A DNA stretch of 10,895 nucleotides from Clostridia bacterium (GTDB lineage Bacteria > Bacillota > Clostridia > TANB77 > CAG-508): positions 1 to 10,895 of the forward strand of contig CAADYC010000090.1 of NCBI GenBank assembly GCA_900753165.1, written 5' to 3'. Positions within the stretch are counted from its first letter, which is position 1. Each line of letters starts with the position of its first letter. Under the pieces are notes generated by a model. The model saw nothing but the letters and a program-made list of their open reading frames with translations. It was not told the origin of the DNA and searched no databases. Positions 1-6,565 of the stretch are shown here, piece after piece. The translations under genes were made by a program, and so were the position numbers.

Positions 1-5
1 AAATA

Positions 6-1925
6 ATGGATAACAAATACTTAAATGAAGCAATAATTGGAAACAGAAAAATGATAGCAACATTTACATCAAAGGGAGAAATGCAAAGAGTATATTTCCC
101 AAGTAAAGACAACAGACAATATATAAATTACTTCCATACAGGAGTGAAAATAAACGAATCAGATTTAATATATTTACATGACGATATAAATAACACATAT
201 AAACAATATTATGACACAGACACAAATATATTAAATACAGAAATAACAAACACATACTTCAACTTAAAAATAGTACAAACAGATTTTGTATTAATAAAAG
301 AAAATATATTGCTAAAAAAATACACTTTTTTAAATGAAAGCAAAATTGATTTAAATACACAATTTTATATTCATTCTGAACTATTATCAGATACAAATAA
401 TTTTGTTGGATGCAAGATTGTTGATGGTGGAATGATGCAATATGCACATGATTTTATATTCTCAACTTTTGCAAAAGGAAAAGATATTATAAAACATCAA
501 ATAAATGGAAGCATAAATAATATTAAAAGAGCTGAAATATACGATAAAGATTATATTGGAATGTCAAAAGATACATCAATAGCATATGAAATAGGAACAA
601 TAAAACCAGGTGAAAAGAAAGAGTTAGAAATAGCTATTTTAATTGATGAAAACAAAAATATTTCTGATATTGAGGATGAGATTGAAAGAGTTAAAAGAAT
701 TGATTTTGATAAAGAATATATTAATACAAAAGCATATTGGAGAAAATATGTAAAGCAGCATAATGGTTTAAAAATAAAAGAACCAGAAAACAGTTATGAT
801 GAAAGAATATATGAAATTTATAAAAGAAGTATATTGCTATTTCCATTATTGACAAATGCAGATACAGGAGCAATTATAGCTTCACCTGAAATAGACGAAA
901 ACTTTACAAAATGCGGAAGATATGCATACTGTTGGCCTAGAGACGCTGTATTTATGACAAAAGCAATGGATATCTTAAAAATGAATAAAGAGACAGAAAA
1001 GTTTTATAAATTATTTTGTCAAAAAACACAAAGCAAAAACGGAATGTGGGAACAACGTTTTTATACAGATGGTAAGTTAGCTCCATGTTGGGGATATCAA
1101 GTTGATGAAACTGCAAGTGTTGTTTATGGTGTATATGAACATTATAAATATACTAAATCAGAAAAGTTTTTAAGAGAAAATTTACAAATGTGTGAAAAGG
1201 CAGTAGATTTCTTAAAAAGATATATAAAAGATTGGATTGAATTAGCTTTAAAAAATGAATTACAAGAACATAAATACCATGTAAGTTATGATTTATGGGA
1301 AATGTGTGAGGGAGTATACTTATATTCATTAGCAAGTATTTATTCTGCATTTACAAGTATGATAAAAATTTATGATTTATTAGGAAAAGATATATCTGAA
1401 TTTGAAAATAATAGATTGAAAAAAGAGAAAGTAGAGAAATCTAAAAAAGAAATAGAAAAATTACAACTTGAAATAAAAAAATATATTAATAAATATTTGT
1501 ATGATGAAGATAAAAAATCATATGTAAGAAATCTAGAAGATAAGAAAATGGATATAAGTATAATAGGTGCAGTTACACCATTTGAAGTATTTAAACCAAA
1601 GGAAAAGAAAATTCAAAATACAATTGAAAGAATAAATTTAAGTTTAAGAACATATACAGGTGGTTACCAAAGATTTGAAAATGATAATTATATGAATGGA
1701 AATCCTTGGCCTATTGCTAATCTTTGGTTGACTTTATATTACTTGGAAGCTGGAGAGAAAAAGAAAGCTAAGGAAACTTTTGATTTTGTTATAAAAACTG
1801 TAGGTAAGCATTATCTTTTGGGTGAACAAGTTGATAATTCAACTTTAAAACCAAATTGGGTTATTGGACTTGGATGGTCACATGCAATGTTTATCATTGT
1901 CTTGGAAAAGTATATGGGAAAATAA
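6..1925 (+). CDS. Glycoside hydrolase family 15 glucoamylase-type enzyme
   Basis: Probable exo-acting alpha-glucosidase (glucoamylase type) releasing glucose from maltooligosaccharides or glycogen-like glucans. The 639-residue protein has no signal peptide or membrane segment, so it should act in the cytoplasm. Residues 1 to about 255 look like the N-terminal beta-sandwich of prokaryotic GH15 enzymes, opening with the typical YLNEAIIGN and ATFTSKGEMQRVYFPS. The rest is the (alpha/alpha)6 barrel: YAYCWPRDA at 306-314, the general-acid region DLWEMCEG at 429-436 (Glu432), and LLGEQVD at 604-610 with the predicted general base Glu607. Residues about 467-497 are a Lys/Glu-rich helical insertion. 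Length fits the family. The start at 6 is supported by the family N-terminus, but only five bases precede it, so its ribosome binding site cannot be seen and the frame is open to the window edge. No clear terminator follows. Exact substrate (maltooligosaccharide, isomalto-oligosaccharide, trehalose) is not readable from sequence alone. Confidence 0.88.
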   Translation: MDNKYLNEAIIGNRKMIATFTSKGEMQRVYFPSKDNRQYINYFHTGVKINESDLIYLHDDINNTYKQYYDTDTNILNTEITNTYFNLKIVQTDFVLIKENILLKKYTFLNESKIDLNTQFYIHSELLSDTNNFVGCKIVDGGMMQYAHDFIFSTFAKGKDIIKHQINGSINNIKRAEIYDKDYIGMSKDTSIAYEIGTIKPGEKKELEIAILIDENKNISDIEDEIERVKRIDFDKEYINTKAYWRKYVKQHNGLKIKEPENSYDERIYEIYKRSILLFPLLTNADTGAIIASPEIDENFTKCGRYAYCWPRDAVFMTKAMDILKMNKETEKFYKLFCQKTQSKNGMWEQRFYTDGKLAPCWGYQVDETASVVYGVYEHYKYTKSEKFLRENLQMCEKAVDFLKRYIKDWIELALKNELQEHKYHVSYDLWEMCEGVYLYSLASIYSAFTSMIKIYDLLGKDISEFENNRLKKEKVEKSKKEIEKLQLEIKKYINKYLYDEDKKSYVRNLEDKKMDISIIGAVTPFEVFKPKEKKIQNTIERINLSLRTYTGGYQRFENDNYMNGNPWPIANLWLTLYYLEAGEKKKAKETFDFVIKTVGKHYLLGEQVDNSTLKPNWVIGLGWSHAMFIIVLEKYMGK

Positions 1926-2037
1926 TTTTTATTACAATTCACAGTATAATAAAAAATATATACTTGAAATTAATGATTTATAAAATATGAATTTTAACAA
2001 TTTATTTTAAATTTGATTACATATTTTAAAATAATAC

Positions 2038-2066
2038 TTGAAAATAAAATAAATTTGATATAGAAT
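2038..2066 (+). promoter_or_regulatory. Sigma-A-type promoter of gap
   Basis: TTGAAA at 2038-2043 and TAGAAT at 2061-2066 are separated by 17 bases; each hexamer is one mismatch from the vegetative consensus. Transcription would begin near 2073, giving a leader of roughly 77 bases. This is the best promoter in the 224-base gap between the GH15 gene and gap and implies that gap is transcribed on its own. Confidence 0.65.
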
Positions 2067-2069
2067 TGA

Positions 2070-2092
2070 ATTACCGAAAAAAATTTGGTAAT
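2070..2092 (+). promoter_or_regulatory. Inverted repeat at the predicted 5' end of the gap mRNA
   Basis: ATTACC at 2070-2075 and GGTAAT at 2087-2092 are perfect inverted arms around an A-rich loop, with extra AAA/TTT pairing possible inside. The repeat sits on the predicted transcription start. It could be an operator or a 5' hairpin that stabilises the abundant gap message. The arms are short, so function is inference only. Confidence 0.35.
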
Positions 2093-2149
2093 ACTAAAAA
2101 GAAAAAGCAAAGGAAAGAACCAATGCTAAATTAAAGGAGGAATTTTATT

Positions 2150-3166
2150 ATGTCAGTAAAAGTAGCCATTAATGGATTTGGACGTATAGGACGTCTAGCA
2201 TTTAGACAAATGTTTGGAGCAGAAGGATATGAAATTGTAGCAATAAACGACTTAACAAGTCCTAAAATGTTAGCTCATTTATTAAAATATGATTCAGCAC
2301 AAGGAAGATATGAAAAAGCTGAAACAGTAGAAGCAGGAGAAGATTCAATAACAGTAGATGGAAAAACAATCAAAATATATTCAGAAAAAGATGCTGTAAA
2401 TTTACCATGGGGAGAAATAGGAGTAGATGTAGTTCTAGAATGTACAGGATTCTATACATCTAAAGACAAAGCACAAGCACATATTGATGCAGGAGCTAAA
2501 AAAGTAGTTATATCAGCACCAGCTGGAAAAGACTTACCAACAGTAGTTTATGGTGTAAATGAAGAAATATTAACACCAGAAGACAAAATAATATCAGCTG
2601 CATCATGTACAACAAACTGCTTAGCACCAATGGCAAAAGCATTGAACGATTATGCACCAATCCAATCAGGAATAATGACAACAGTTCATGCTTATACAGG
2701 TGACCAAATGGTATTAGATGGACCACACAGAAAAGGTGATTTAAGAAGAGCTAGAGCAGCAGCTGTTAACATTGTACCAAATACAACAGGTGCAGCAAAA
2801 GCAATCGGATTAGTTATACCAGAATTAAATGGAAAATTAATAGGTTCTGCACAAAGAGTTCCAGTACCAACAGGTTCAACAACAATATTAGTTGCAGTTG
2901 TTAAAGGAGAAAATATTACAGAAGAATCAATAAATGCAGCAATGAAAGCTGAAAGTAGTGAATCTTTTGGATATACAGATGAATATTTAGTTTCATCAGA
3001 TGTAATCGGAATGAGATATGGTTCATTATTTGATTCAACACAAACAATGGTAACAGAAATAGGAAATGGTTTATATCAAGTTCAAGTTGTTTCTTGGTAT
3101 GATAATGAAAATTCTTATACTAGCCAAATGGTTAGAACAATTAAATATTTTGCAGAATTAGGATAA
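2150..3166 (+). CDS. gap: Glyceraldehyde-3-phosphate dehydrogenase, type I
   Basis: Catalyses the NAD-dependent oxidation and phosphorylation of glyceraldehyde 3-phosphate to 1,3-bisphosphoglycerate in cytoplasmic glycolysis. The 338-residue protein opens with the Rossmann motif NGFGRIGR (8-15). Asp34 at the end of the second strand is the residue that in this family favours NAD over NADP. The catalytic motif ASCTTNC carries nucleophile Cys153, and His180 in TTVHAYTGDQ is the partner base. The DLRRARAAA and NIVPNTTGAAKA stretches and the C-terminal SWYDNENSY are classic. A strong AAAGGAGG at 2133-2140 sits nine bases before the ATG, fixing the start. It has its own promoter and terminator and no pgk or tpiA beside it in the window, so it appears monocistronic. 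The neighbouring GH15 enzyme also feeds sugar into glycolysis, but nothing shows co-regulation. Confidence 0.97.
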   Translation: MSVKVAINGFGRIGRLAFRQMFGAEGYEIVAINDLTSPKMLAHLLKYDSAQGRYEKAETVEAGEDSITVDGKTIKIYSEKDAVNLPWGEIGVDVVLECTGFYTSKDKAQAHIDAGAKKVVISAPAGKDLPTVVYGVNEEILTPEDKIISAASCTTNCLAPMAKALNDYAPIQSGIMTTVHAYTGDQMVLDGPHRKGDLRRARAAAVNIVPNTTGAAKAIGLVIPELNGKLIGSAQRVPVPTGSTTILVAVVKGENITEESINAAMKAESSESFGYTDEYLVSSDVIGMRYGSLFDSTQTMVTEIGNGLYQVQVVSWYDNENSYTSQMVRTIKYFAELG

Positions 3167-3180
3167 TATGAATTTTAGAG

Positions 3181-3208
3181 GTGAGGTAGTTTACGCTACC
3201 TCACTTTT
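3181..3208 (+). terminator. Rho-independent terminator of gap
   Basis: GTGAGGTAG at 3181-3189 pairs perfectly with CTACCTCAC at 3196-3204, with a further T-G wobble closing a four-base loop, followed by TTTT. It starts 15 bases after the gap stop codon. The T-run is short but the stem is strong. Confidence 0.85.
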
Positions 3209-3211
3209 GTG

Positions 3212-3228
3212 CATTTTGAAACAAAATG
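3212..3228. repeat. Small perfect hairpin after the gap terminator
   Basis: CATTTTG (3212-3218), a three-base AAA loop, and CAAAATG (3222-3228). It lies four bases downstream of the terminator T-run. It may act as a backup 3' structure or be chance in AT-rich sequence. Confidence 0.3.
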
Positions 3229-3322
3229 AGAAGTATGAAAAGACTTATTAAAAATACATGAAAAAAGAGATGATCAAAGAATGGAAAATATTAGGCAAGC
3301 ATTTGCAGGATAAATTAATAGA

Positions 3323-3362
3323 TATAAAAGTATTGCATTAAAAGATATGTGATACTTTTATA
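3323..3362. repeat. Long 16-bp stem-loop in the gap-rpsO spacer
   Basis: Bases 3323-3338 pair with 3347-3362 over 16 positions, including two adjacent wobble pairs (TG against TG), around an eight-base loop TAAAAGAT. The arms contain ATAAAAGTAT and ATACTTTTAT. No T-run follows on either strand, so it is not a standard terminator. It could be a relic of a small mobile element, a processing site, or a structure in a short RNA. Confidence 0.45.
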
Positions 3363-3465
3363 ATGATATAAAATAAACTTATAAATAAATATAAATATAA
3401 TAAACAATATAAGAAGACAAACAATAAAATATAATTATAAAAATAAAAAGAAAGGAAGAAGAGGT

Positions 3466-3519
3466 ATGAAAGAATCTAGTTATGCTTTATATAATGTTGC
3501 TAATAGAAAATATGTTTAA
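3466..3519 (+). CDS. Possible 17-residue small ORF or gene-start relic
   Basis: An ATG follows a purine-rich GGAAGAAGAGG that could serve as ribosome binding site, and encodes MKESSYALYNVANRKYV before TAA. The peptide resembles the beginning of a soluble protein rather than a known small protein, so it may be what remains of a decayed gene or simple chance. No family is recognised. It ends well before the rpsO promoter and no specific promoter for it is evident. Confidence 0.15.
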   Translation: MKESSYALYNVANRKYV

Positions 3520-3606
3520 TTAGAATTTTGATATATTATAGTGTTTACAATAAACAGATATTATAGCTTTTAAAATCCAGAAATTAACAAAATTTTCTTA
3601 AAAACC

Positions 3607-3635
3607 TTGATAAATCTAAAAAAATATAGTATACT
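3607..3635 (+). promoter_or_regulatory. Strong sigma-A-type promoter of rpsO
   Basis: TTGATA at 3607-3612 and TATACT at 3630-3635 are separated by 17 bases, each one mismatch from consensus. Transcription should start near 3642, giving a leader of about 87 bases. CCTTGA (3605-3610) and TCAAGG (3638-3643) form an inverted repeat flanking the promoter, possibly by chance. Confidence 0.75.
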
Positions 3636-3643
3636 ATTCAAGG

Positions 3644-3713
3644 TAAACCTTTTACTTAGCTTTTCAAGCAAAGCACCAAGGCTAGAAGCTCAGTTGAAGG
3701 AGTAAATAAAAAT
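3644..3713 (+). promoter_or_regulatory. Structured rpsO leader, candidate S15 autoregulatory RNA
   Basis: The leader can fold with a closing helix TTTACT (3651-3656) against AGTAAA (3701-3706), which ends eight bases before the ribosome binding site AGGAGGT (3714-3720). Inside, GCTTT (3659-3663) can pair with AAAGC (3670-3674). Alternatively AGCTT (3658-3662) can pair with AAGCT (3686-3690), and TTCAA (3663-3667) with TTGAA (3694-3698), a crossed pairing like a pseudoknot. S15 is known to repress its own translation through leader RNAs of differing architecture in several bacterial groups. That this leader does so is inference from position and competing folds. Confidence 0.5.
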
Positions 3714-3728
3714 AGGAGGTGTAAAGAA

Positions 3729-3992
3729 ATGACAAAGGAAAGAAAACAAGAAATCATTAACACATATAAAAGAGAAGAAAAAGACACTGGTTCACCAGAA
3801 GTACAAATTGCTCTTTTAACAGAAAGAATTAATGAATTAACAGAACACTTAAAAGTACATGTTAAAGATAATCACTCAAGAAGAGGATTATTAAAAATGG
3901 TAGGTAAAAGAAGAAACTTATTAAACTACCTAGCAAAAAAAGATGTACAAAGATATAGAGACATCGTTGAAAAATTAGGATTAAGAAAATAA
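3729..3992 (+). CDS. rpsO: 30S ribosomal protein S15
   Basis: Primary 16S rRNA-binding protein of the small subunit platform; it binds the three-way junction of the central domain early in assembly. The 87-residue product is the usual length and matches the family from end to end: DTGSPEVQIALLTERI (19-34), the RNA-contact segment with His40, Asp47 and Ser50 in DNHSRRGLL, and the C-terminal GLRK. AGGAGGT at 3714-3720, eight bases before the ATG, fixes the start. It has its own promoter and structured leader and is followed by a terminator and then pnp, the order conserved in many bacteria. Because S15 is often its own translational repressor, the structured leader is probably part of its control. 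Confidence 0.97.
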   Translation: MTKERKQEIINTYKREEKDTGSPEVQIALLTERINELTEHLKVHVKDNHSRRGLLKMVGKRRNLLNYLAKKDVQRYRDIVEKLGLRK

Positions 3993-4000
3993 TTTCATAA

Positions 4001-4040
4001 AAGAGCCTATGCAAAACAAAAGATTTAGCATAGGCTTTTT
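4001..4040 (+). terminator. Rho-independent terminator of rpsO
   Basis: AGCCTATGC at 4004-4012 pairs perfectly with GCATAGGCT at 4028-4036, extended by AAG/TTT at the base, around a 15-base A-rich loop, and ends in a run of five T. It starts eight bases after the rpsO stop and should separate most rpsO transcription from pnp. Confidence 0.85.
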
Positions 4041-4049
4041 GTGGAAGAA

Positions 4050-4104
4050 CAACCAACGTCCCCATTGGTTCAATTTAAGAACGTTCTCATTGGTTCATTG
4101 GTTG
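4050..4104. repeat. GC-richer intergenic repeat with nested direct and inverted copies
   Basis: AACGTCCCCATTGGTTCA (4055-4072) recurs as AACGTTCTCATTGGTTCA (4080-4097), 16 of 18 identical with a 25-base period. CATTGGTT occurs three times (4063, 4088, 4096). CAACCAA (4050-4056) can pair with TTGGTTG (4098-4104), or AACCAA with TTGGTT at 4065-4070. The composition is unlike the AT-rich surroundings, suggesting a short dispersed repeat element. A related segment lies between queA and tgt. Confidence 0.55.
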
Positions 4105-4112
4105 AAAAGAGT

Positions 4113-4141
4113 CCGAAATTTAGGTAAGTAGCTTGTATAAT
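4113..4141 (+). promoter_or_regulatory. Candidate promoter of pnp
   Basis: A perfect TATAAT stands at 4136-4141. The base block 17 upstream, CCGAAA at 4113-4118, is a poor -35, so the promoter may need an activator or be weak. The -10 lies in the loop of an inverted repeat, AGCTTGT (4130-4136) and ACAAGCT (4149-4155), which could be an operator. Predicted leader length is about 190 bases. Confidence 0.45.
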
Positions 4142-4225
4142 GTACTGGACAAGCTTAGAACATTAAAAATAAAATCCAGAATATTATAGAGGTTACAATC
4201 TAAATGCGGCTCAAAAAATTAAATG

Positions 4226-4267
4226 TTTTGCTTTTGATTATAGCTGAATGCTATGAACAAAGCAAAG
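4226..4267 (+). promoter_or_regulatory. Long stem-loop in the pnp leader
   Basis: TTTGCTTT (4227-4234) pairs perfectly with AAAGCAAA (4259-4266), plus one wobble outside. After a small internal loop, the inner stem TTATAGC (4238-4244) pairs with GCTATGA (4250-4256), containing the perfect ATAGC/GCTAT, and is closed by TGAAT. In Escherichia coli a leader hairpin is cut by RNase III and then used by PNPase to repress its own synthesis. A comparable role here is inference from position and shape. Confidence 0.5.
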
Positions 4268-4339
4268 AGAAAGGACAAGAAAATGTTTGAATTTATTAAA
4301 AAATGGTGCAAAAAAGAAGAAAAAGGAGAGAAAAATAGT

Positions 4340-6460
4340 ATGTTTAAAGTATACGAAACAGAATTAGCAGGAAGAAAACTAACAATAGAAACAGGAAAAT
4401 TTGCAGGACTAGCAAATGGAAGTGTAACAGTAAGATATGGAGACACAGTTGTAATGGTAAATGTTACAGCATCAAAAGAACCAAGAGATGGAATAGACTT
4501 TTTCCCACTATCAGTAGATTATGAAGAAAAATTATATTCAGTTGGTAAAATACCAGGTTCATTCCAAAAAAGAGAAGGAAAACCAAGTGACAAAGCTATA
4601 TTAACATCAAGAGCAATAGACAGACCATTAAGACCACTATTCCCAAAAGACTTCAGAAATGATGTAGTTGTTGTTGCAACAGTTCTTTCAGTAGAACAAG
4701 ACAATTCACCAGAAGTAGCAGCAATGATAGGTGCATCAGCAGCACTATCAATTTCAGATATCCCATTTGGTGGACCAACAGCAGCAGTAAATGTTGGATT
4801 AGTTGATGGTAAAATAGTTATAAACCCAACAGAAGAACAAAGAAAAGTATCTGACTTAACATTAACAGTAGCAGGAACTGAAGAAAAAATAGCTATGATA
4901 GAAGCAGGAGCAAACGAAGTTCCAGATGATGTTATGTTAGAAGCAATTAAAGAAGGTCATAAAGAAATCAAAAAGATTTGTAAATTCATTGAAAAAATGA
5001 AAGAAGAAATCGGAAAACCAAAATTTGACTACAAATCATTTGCAGTTGACCATGATGTATATGAATTTATAGAAGCAAATTTTGCAGAAGATATAAAACA
5101 AGCCCTTCAAGAAGCAGACAAAGAAACAAGAGACAACAATGTAGCTGCAGTATCTGATAAAATTGCAACAGCATATGCTGAAAAATTTGGAGAAGAAGCT
5201 GCAGAAGAACACAAAGCTGACATTGGAGAAGCAATTTACAAATTAGAGAAAAAGACAGTAAGAGATATGATATTCTATGAACATAAAAGAGTTGATGGTA
5301 GAGCAATAGACGAAATCAGACCATTATCATGTGAAATAGATTTATTACCACGTGTACACGGAAGTGCATTATTTACAAGAGGTCAAACACAAGTACTTTC
5401 AGTTACAACATTAGGAATGATAAGTGAAGAACAAACATTAGACGGAATTGATACAGAAGAATCAAAAAGATATATGCATCAATACAACTTCCCAAGCTAC
5501 AGCGTAGGTGAAGCAAGACCACCAAGAGGACCAGGAAGAAGAGAAATAGGACATGGAGCATTAGCAGAAAAAGCCTTAGTTCCAGTATTACCTTCAAAAG
5601 AAGAATTTCCATATGCAATAAGAGTTGTATCAGAAGTATTATCATCAAATGGTTCAACATCACAAGCAAGTATATGTGGAAGCACATTATCATTAATGGC
5701 AGCAGGTGTACCAATTAAGAGACCAGTTGCAGGTATATCAACAGGACTTGTAACAAATCCTAATGATGAAAATGACTATGTAATGTTAACAGATATCCAA
5801 GGACTAGAAGATTTCTTTGGAGATATGGACTTCAAAGTTGGTGGAACAGAAAAAGGTATAACAGCAATCCAAGTTGACATCAAAGTTGACGGATTATCAT
5901 ACAAAATTATTGAAGAAGCTTTTGCTAGAACAAGAGCAGCTAGAAAACATATCTTAGAAGATGTAATGGCACCAGTAATTTCAGAACCAAGAAAAGAAAT
6001 ATCAAAATATGCACCAAGAATAGTATCAACAAAAATAAAAGTTGAAAAAATCAAAGATGTAATCGGAAAAGGTGGAGAAACTATAAACAAAATAATTGAT
6101 GCAACAGGTGTTAAAATAGACATCGAAGAAGATGGACAAGTAATGATTTATTCAAATGATTCTGAAAAAGCTAACGAAGCATTAGATATGATAGAAGATA
6201 TTGTTAGAGATGTAGAAGTTGGTGGAATTTATCTTGGAACAGTTACAAGAATAATGAACTTTGGAGCATTTGTAGATTTAGGTGTAGCTGGAAAAGAAGG
6301 TTTATTACACATTTCTAAAATTTCTAAAGAGAGAATTAAGAGAGTTGAAGATGTTATTCATGTTGGAGATAAAGTAACTGTAAAAGTTACTGATATAGAC
6401 GATCAAGGAAGAGTAAATTTAACAGCAATTTTATCTGATGATAAAGAAGATAAAGAATAG
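4340..6460 (+). CDS. pnp: Polynucleotide phosphorylase
   Basis: Phosphorolytic 3'-5' exoribonuclease that releases nucleoside diphosphates and works in mRNA turnover. With the start at 4340 the protein has 706 residues, the normal size. Domains in order: first RNase PH domain (about 10-140), an all-helical linker, second RNase PH domain (about 310-540), KH domain with GKGG at 576-579, and S1 domain from about 628 (GGIYLGTVTRIMNFGAFVDL) to near the end. In the active-site segment, Asp491, Asp497 and Lys499 of EDFFGDMDFK match the metal- and phosphate-binding residues of the E. coli enzyme (D486, D492, K494). I chose 4340 because FKVYETELAGRKL is the family N-terminus and AAAAGGAGAG (4321-4330) precedes it. 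The frame stays open upstream, with alternative ATGs at 4283 (AAAGGA at 4270-4275, seven bases away) and 4253 (inside a hairpin, unlikely). It follows rpsO as in many bacteria and ends at its own terminator. Confidence 0.96.
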   Translation: MFKVYETELAGRKLTIETGKFAGLANGSVTVRYGDTVVMVNVTASKEPRDGIDFFPLSVDYEEKLYSVGKIPGSFQKREGKPSDKAILTSRAIDRPLRPLFPKDFRNDVVVVATVLSVEQDNSPEVAAMIGASAALSISDIPFGGPTAAVNVGLVDGKIVINPTEEQRKVSDLTLTVAGTEEKIAMIEAGANEVPDDVMLEAIKEGHKEIKKICKFIEKMKEEIGKPKFDYKSFAVDHDVYEFIEANFAEDIKQALQEADKETRDNNVAAVSDKIATAYAEKFGEEAAEEHKADIGEAIYKLEKKTVRDMIFYEHKRVDGRAIDEIRPLSCEIDLLPRVHGSALFTRGQTQVLSVTTLGMISEEQTLDGIDTEESKRYMHQYNFPSYSVGEARPPRGPGRREIGHGALAEKALVPVLPSKEEFPYAIRVVSEVLSSNGSTSQASICGSTLSLMAAGVPIKRPVAGISTGLVTNPNDENDYVMLTDIQGLEDFFGDMDFKVGGTEKGITAIQVDIKVDGLSYKIIEEAFARTRAARKHILEDVMAPVISEPRKEISKYAPRIVSTKIKVEKIKDVIGKGGETINKIIDATGVKIDIEEDGQVMIYSNDSEKANEALDMIEDIVRDVEVGGIYLGTVTRIMNFGAFVDLGVAGKEGLLHISKISKERIKRVEDVIHVGDKVTVKVTDIDDQGRVNLTAILSDDKEDKE

Positions 6461-6480
6461 AATGTTAATTATAACTTTTT

Positions 6481-6513
6481 GAGGTGATATTGTAGATTCA
6501 ATATCACTTTTCT
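6481..6513 (+). terminator. Rho-independent terminator of pnp
   Basis: GTGATATTG (6484-6492) pairs perfectly with CAATATCAC (6499-6507) around a six-base loop, with GAG/TTT able to extend the base, followed by TTTTCT. It begins about 20 bases after the pnp stop and directly abuts the next promoter. Confidence 0.85.
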
Positions 6514-6514
6514 A

Positions 6515-6543
6515 TTGCTAAAATCTTATAATTAATGTATAAT
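6515..6543 (+). promoter_or_regulatory. Promoter of the metalloprotease-like gene
   Basis: TTGCTA (6515-6520) and a perfect TATAAT (6538-6543) are 17 bases apart. A second TATAAT lies at 6527-6532. Transcription would start near 6550, so this gene is probably independent of pnp. No terminator separates it from queA, so it may also drive queA. Confidence 0.6.
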
Positions 6544-6557
6544 ATAAATGTATTGTA

Positions 6558-6565
6558 TTCGACAA
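6558..6565 (-). promoter_or_regulatory. Spo0A-box-like site
   Basis: TTCGACAA on the + strand reads TTGTCGAA on the other, an exact match to the core of the Spo0A binding box known from Bacillus and Clostridia. It lies just downstream of the predicted transcription start, where binding would repress. A single seven- or eight-base match can arise by chance in a window this long. Confidence 0.3.

Larger units (their letters stand above)
3209..3606. other. Gene-poor stretch between gap and the rpsO promoter
   Basis: No convincing gene lies here; all frames are broken by many stops. It holds a small hairpin at 3212-3228, a long hairpin at 3323-3362, a doubtful 17-codon ORF at 3466-3519, and ATATTATAG twice, 25 bases apart (3533 and 3558). 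One frame between about 3243 and 3376 gives protein-like text with only two internal stops (DLLKIHEKRDDQRMENIRQ, then INRYKSIALKDM, then YFYNDIK), which may be the remains of a decayed gene. Its origin is not recognised. Confidence 0.4.

Noticed and set aside
64..1350. Several minus-strand frames of about 60 codons opposite the GH15 gene
   Set aside because: Low-complexity translations with no family resemblance, fully inside a convincing gene.
3642..3713. T-box or metabolite riboswitch before rpsO
   Set aside because: No T-box core sequence or known aptamer motif; the downstream gene is ribosomal and the leader is short, so an S15 leader is more fitting.
4055..4103. CRISPR array suggested by the CATTGGTT repeats
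   Set aside because: Only two or three imperfect short copies, no regular spacers of about 30 bases and no cas genes.
4253..4282. ATG at 4253 as the pnp start
   Set aside because: It lies in the 3' arm of a predicted hairpin, has no ribosome binding site and adds 29 residues before the conserved N-terminus.
4253..4342. Separate small leader peptide before pnp
   Set aside because: The frame has no stop before pnp, so it would be an extension rather than an independent peptide.
5067..5714. Long open frames on the minus strand opposite pnp
   Set aside because: They are mirror frames of a highly biased AT-rich gene, give Leu/Ile-rich meaningless text, overlap each other and lack ribosome binding sites.
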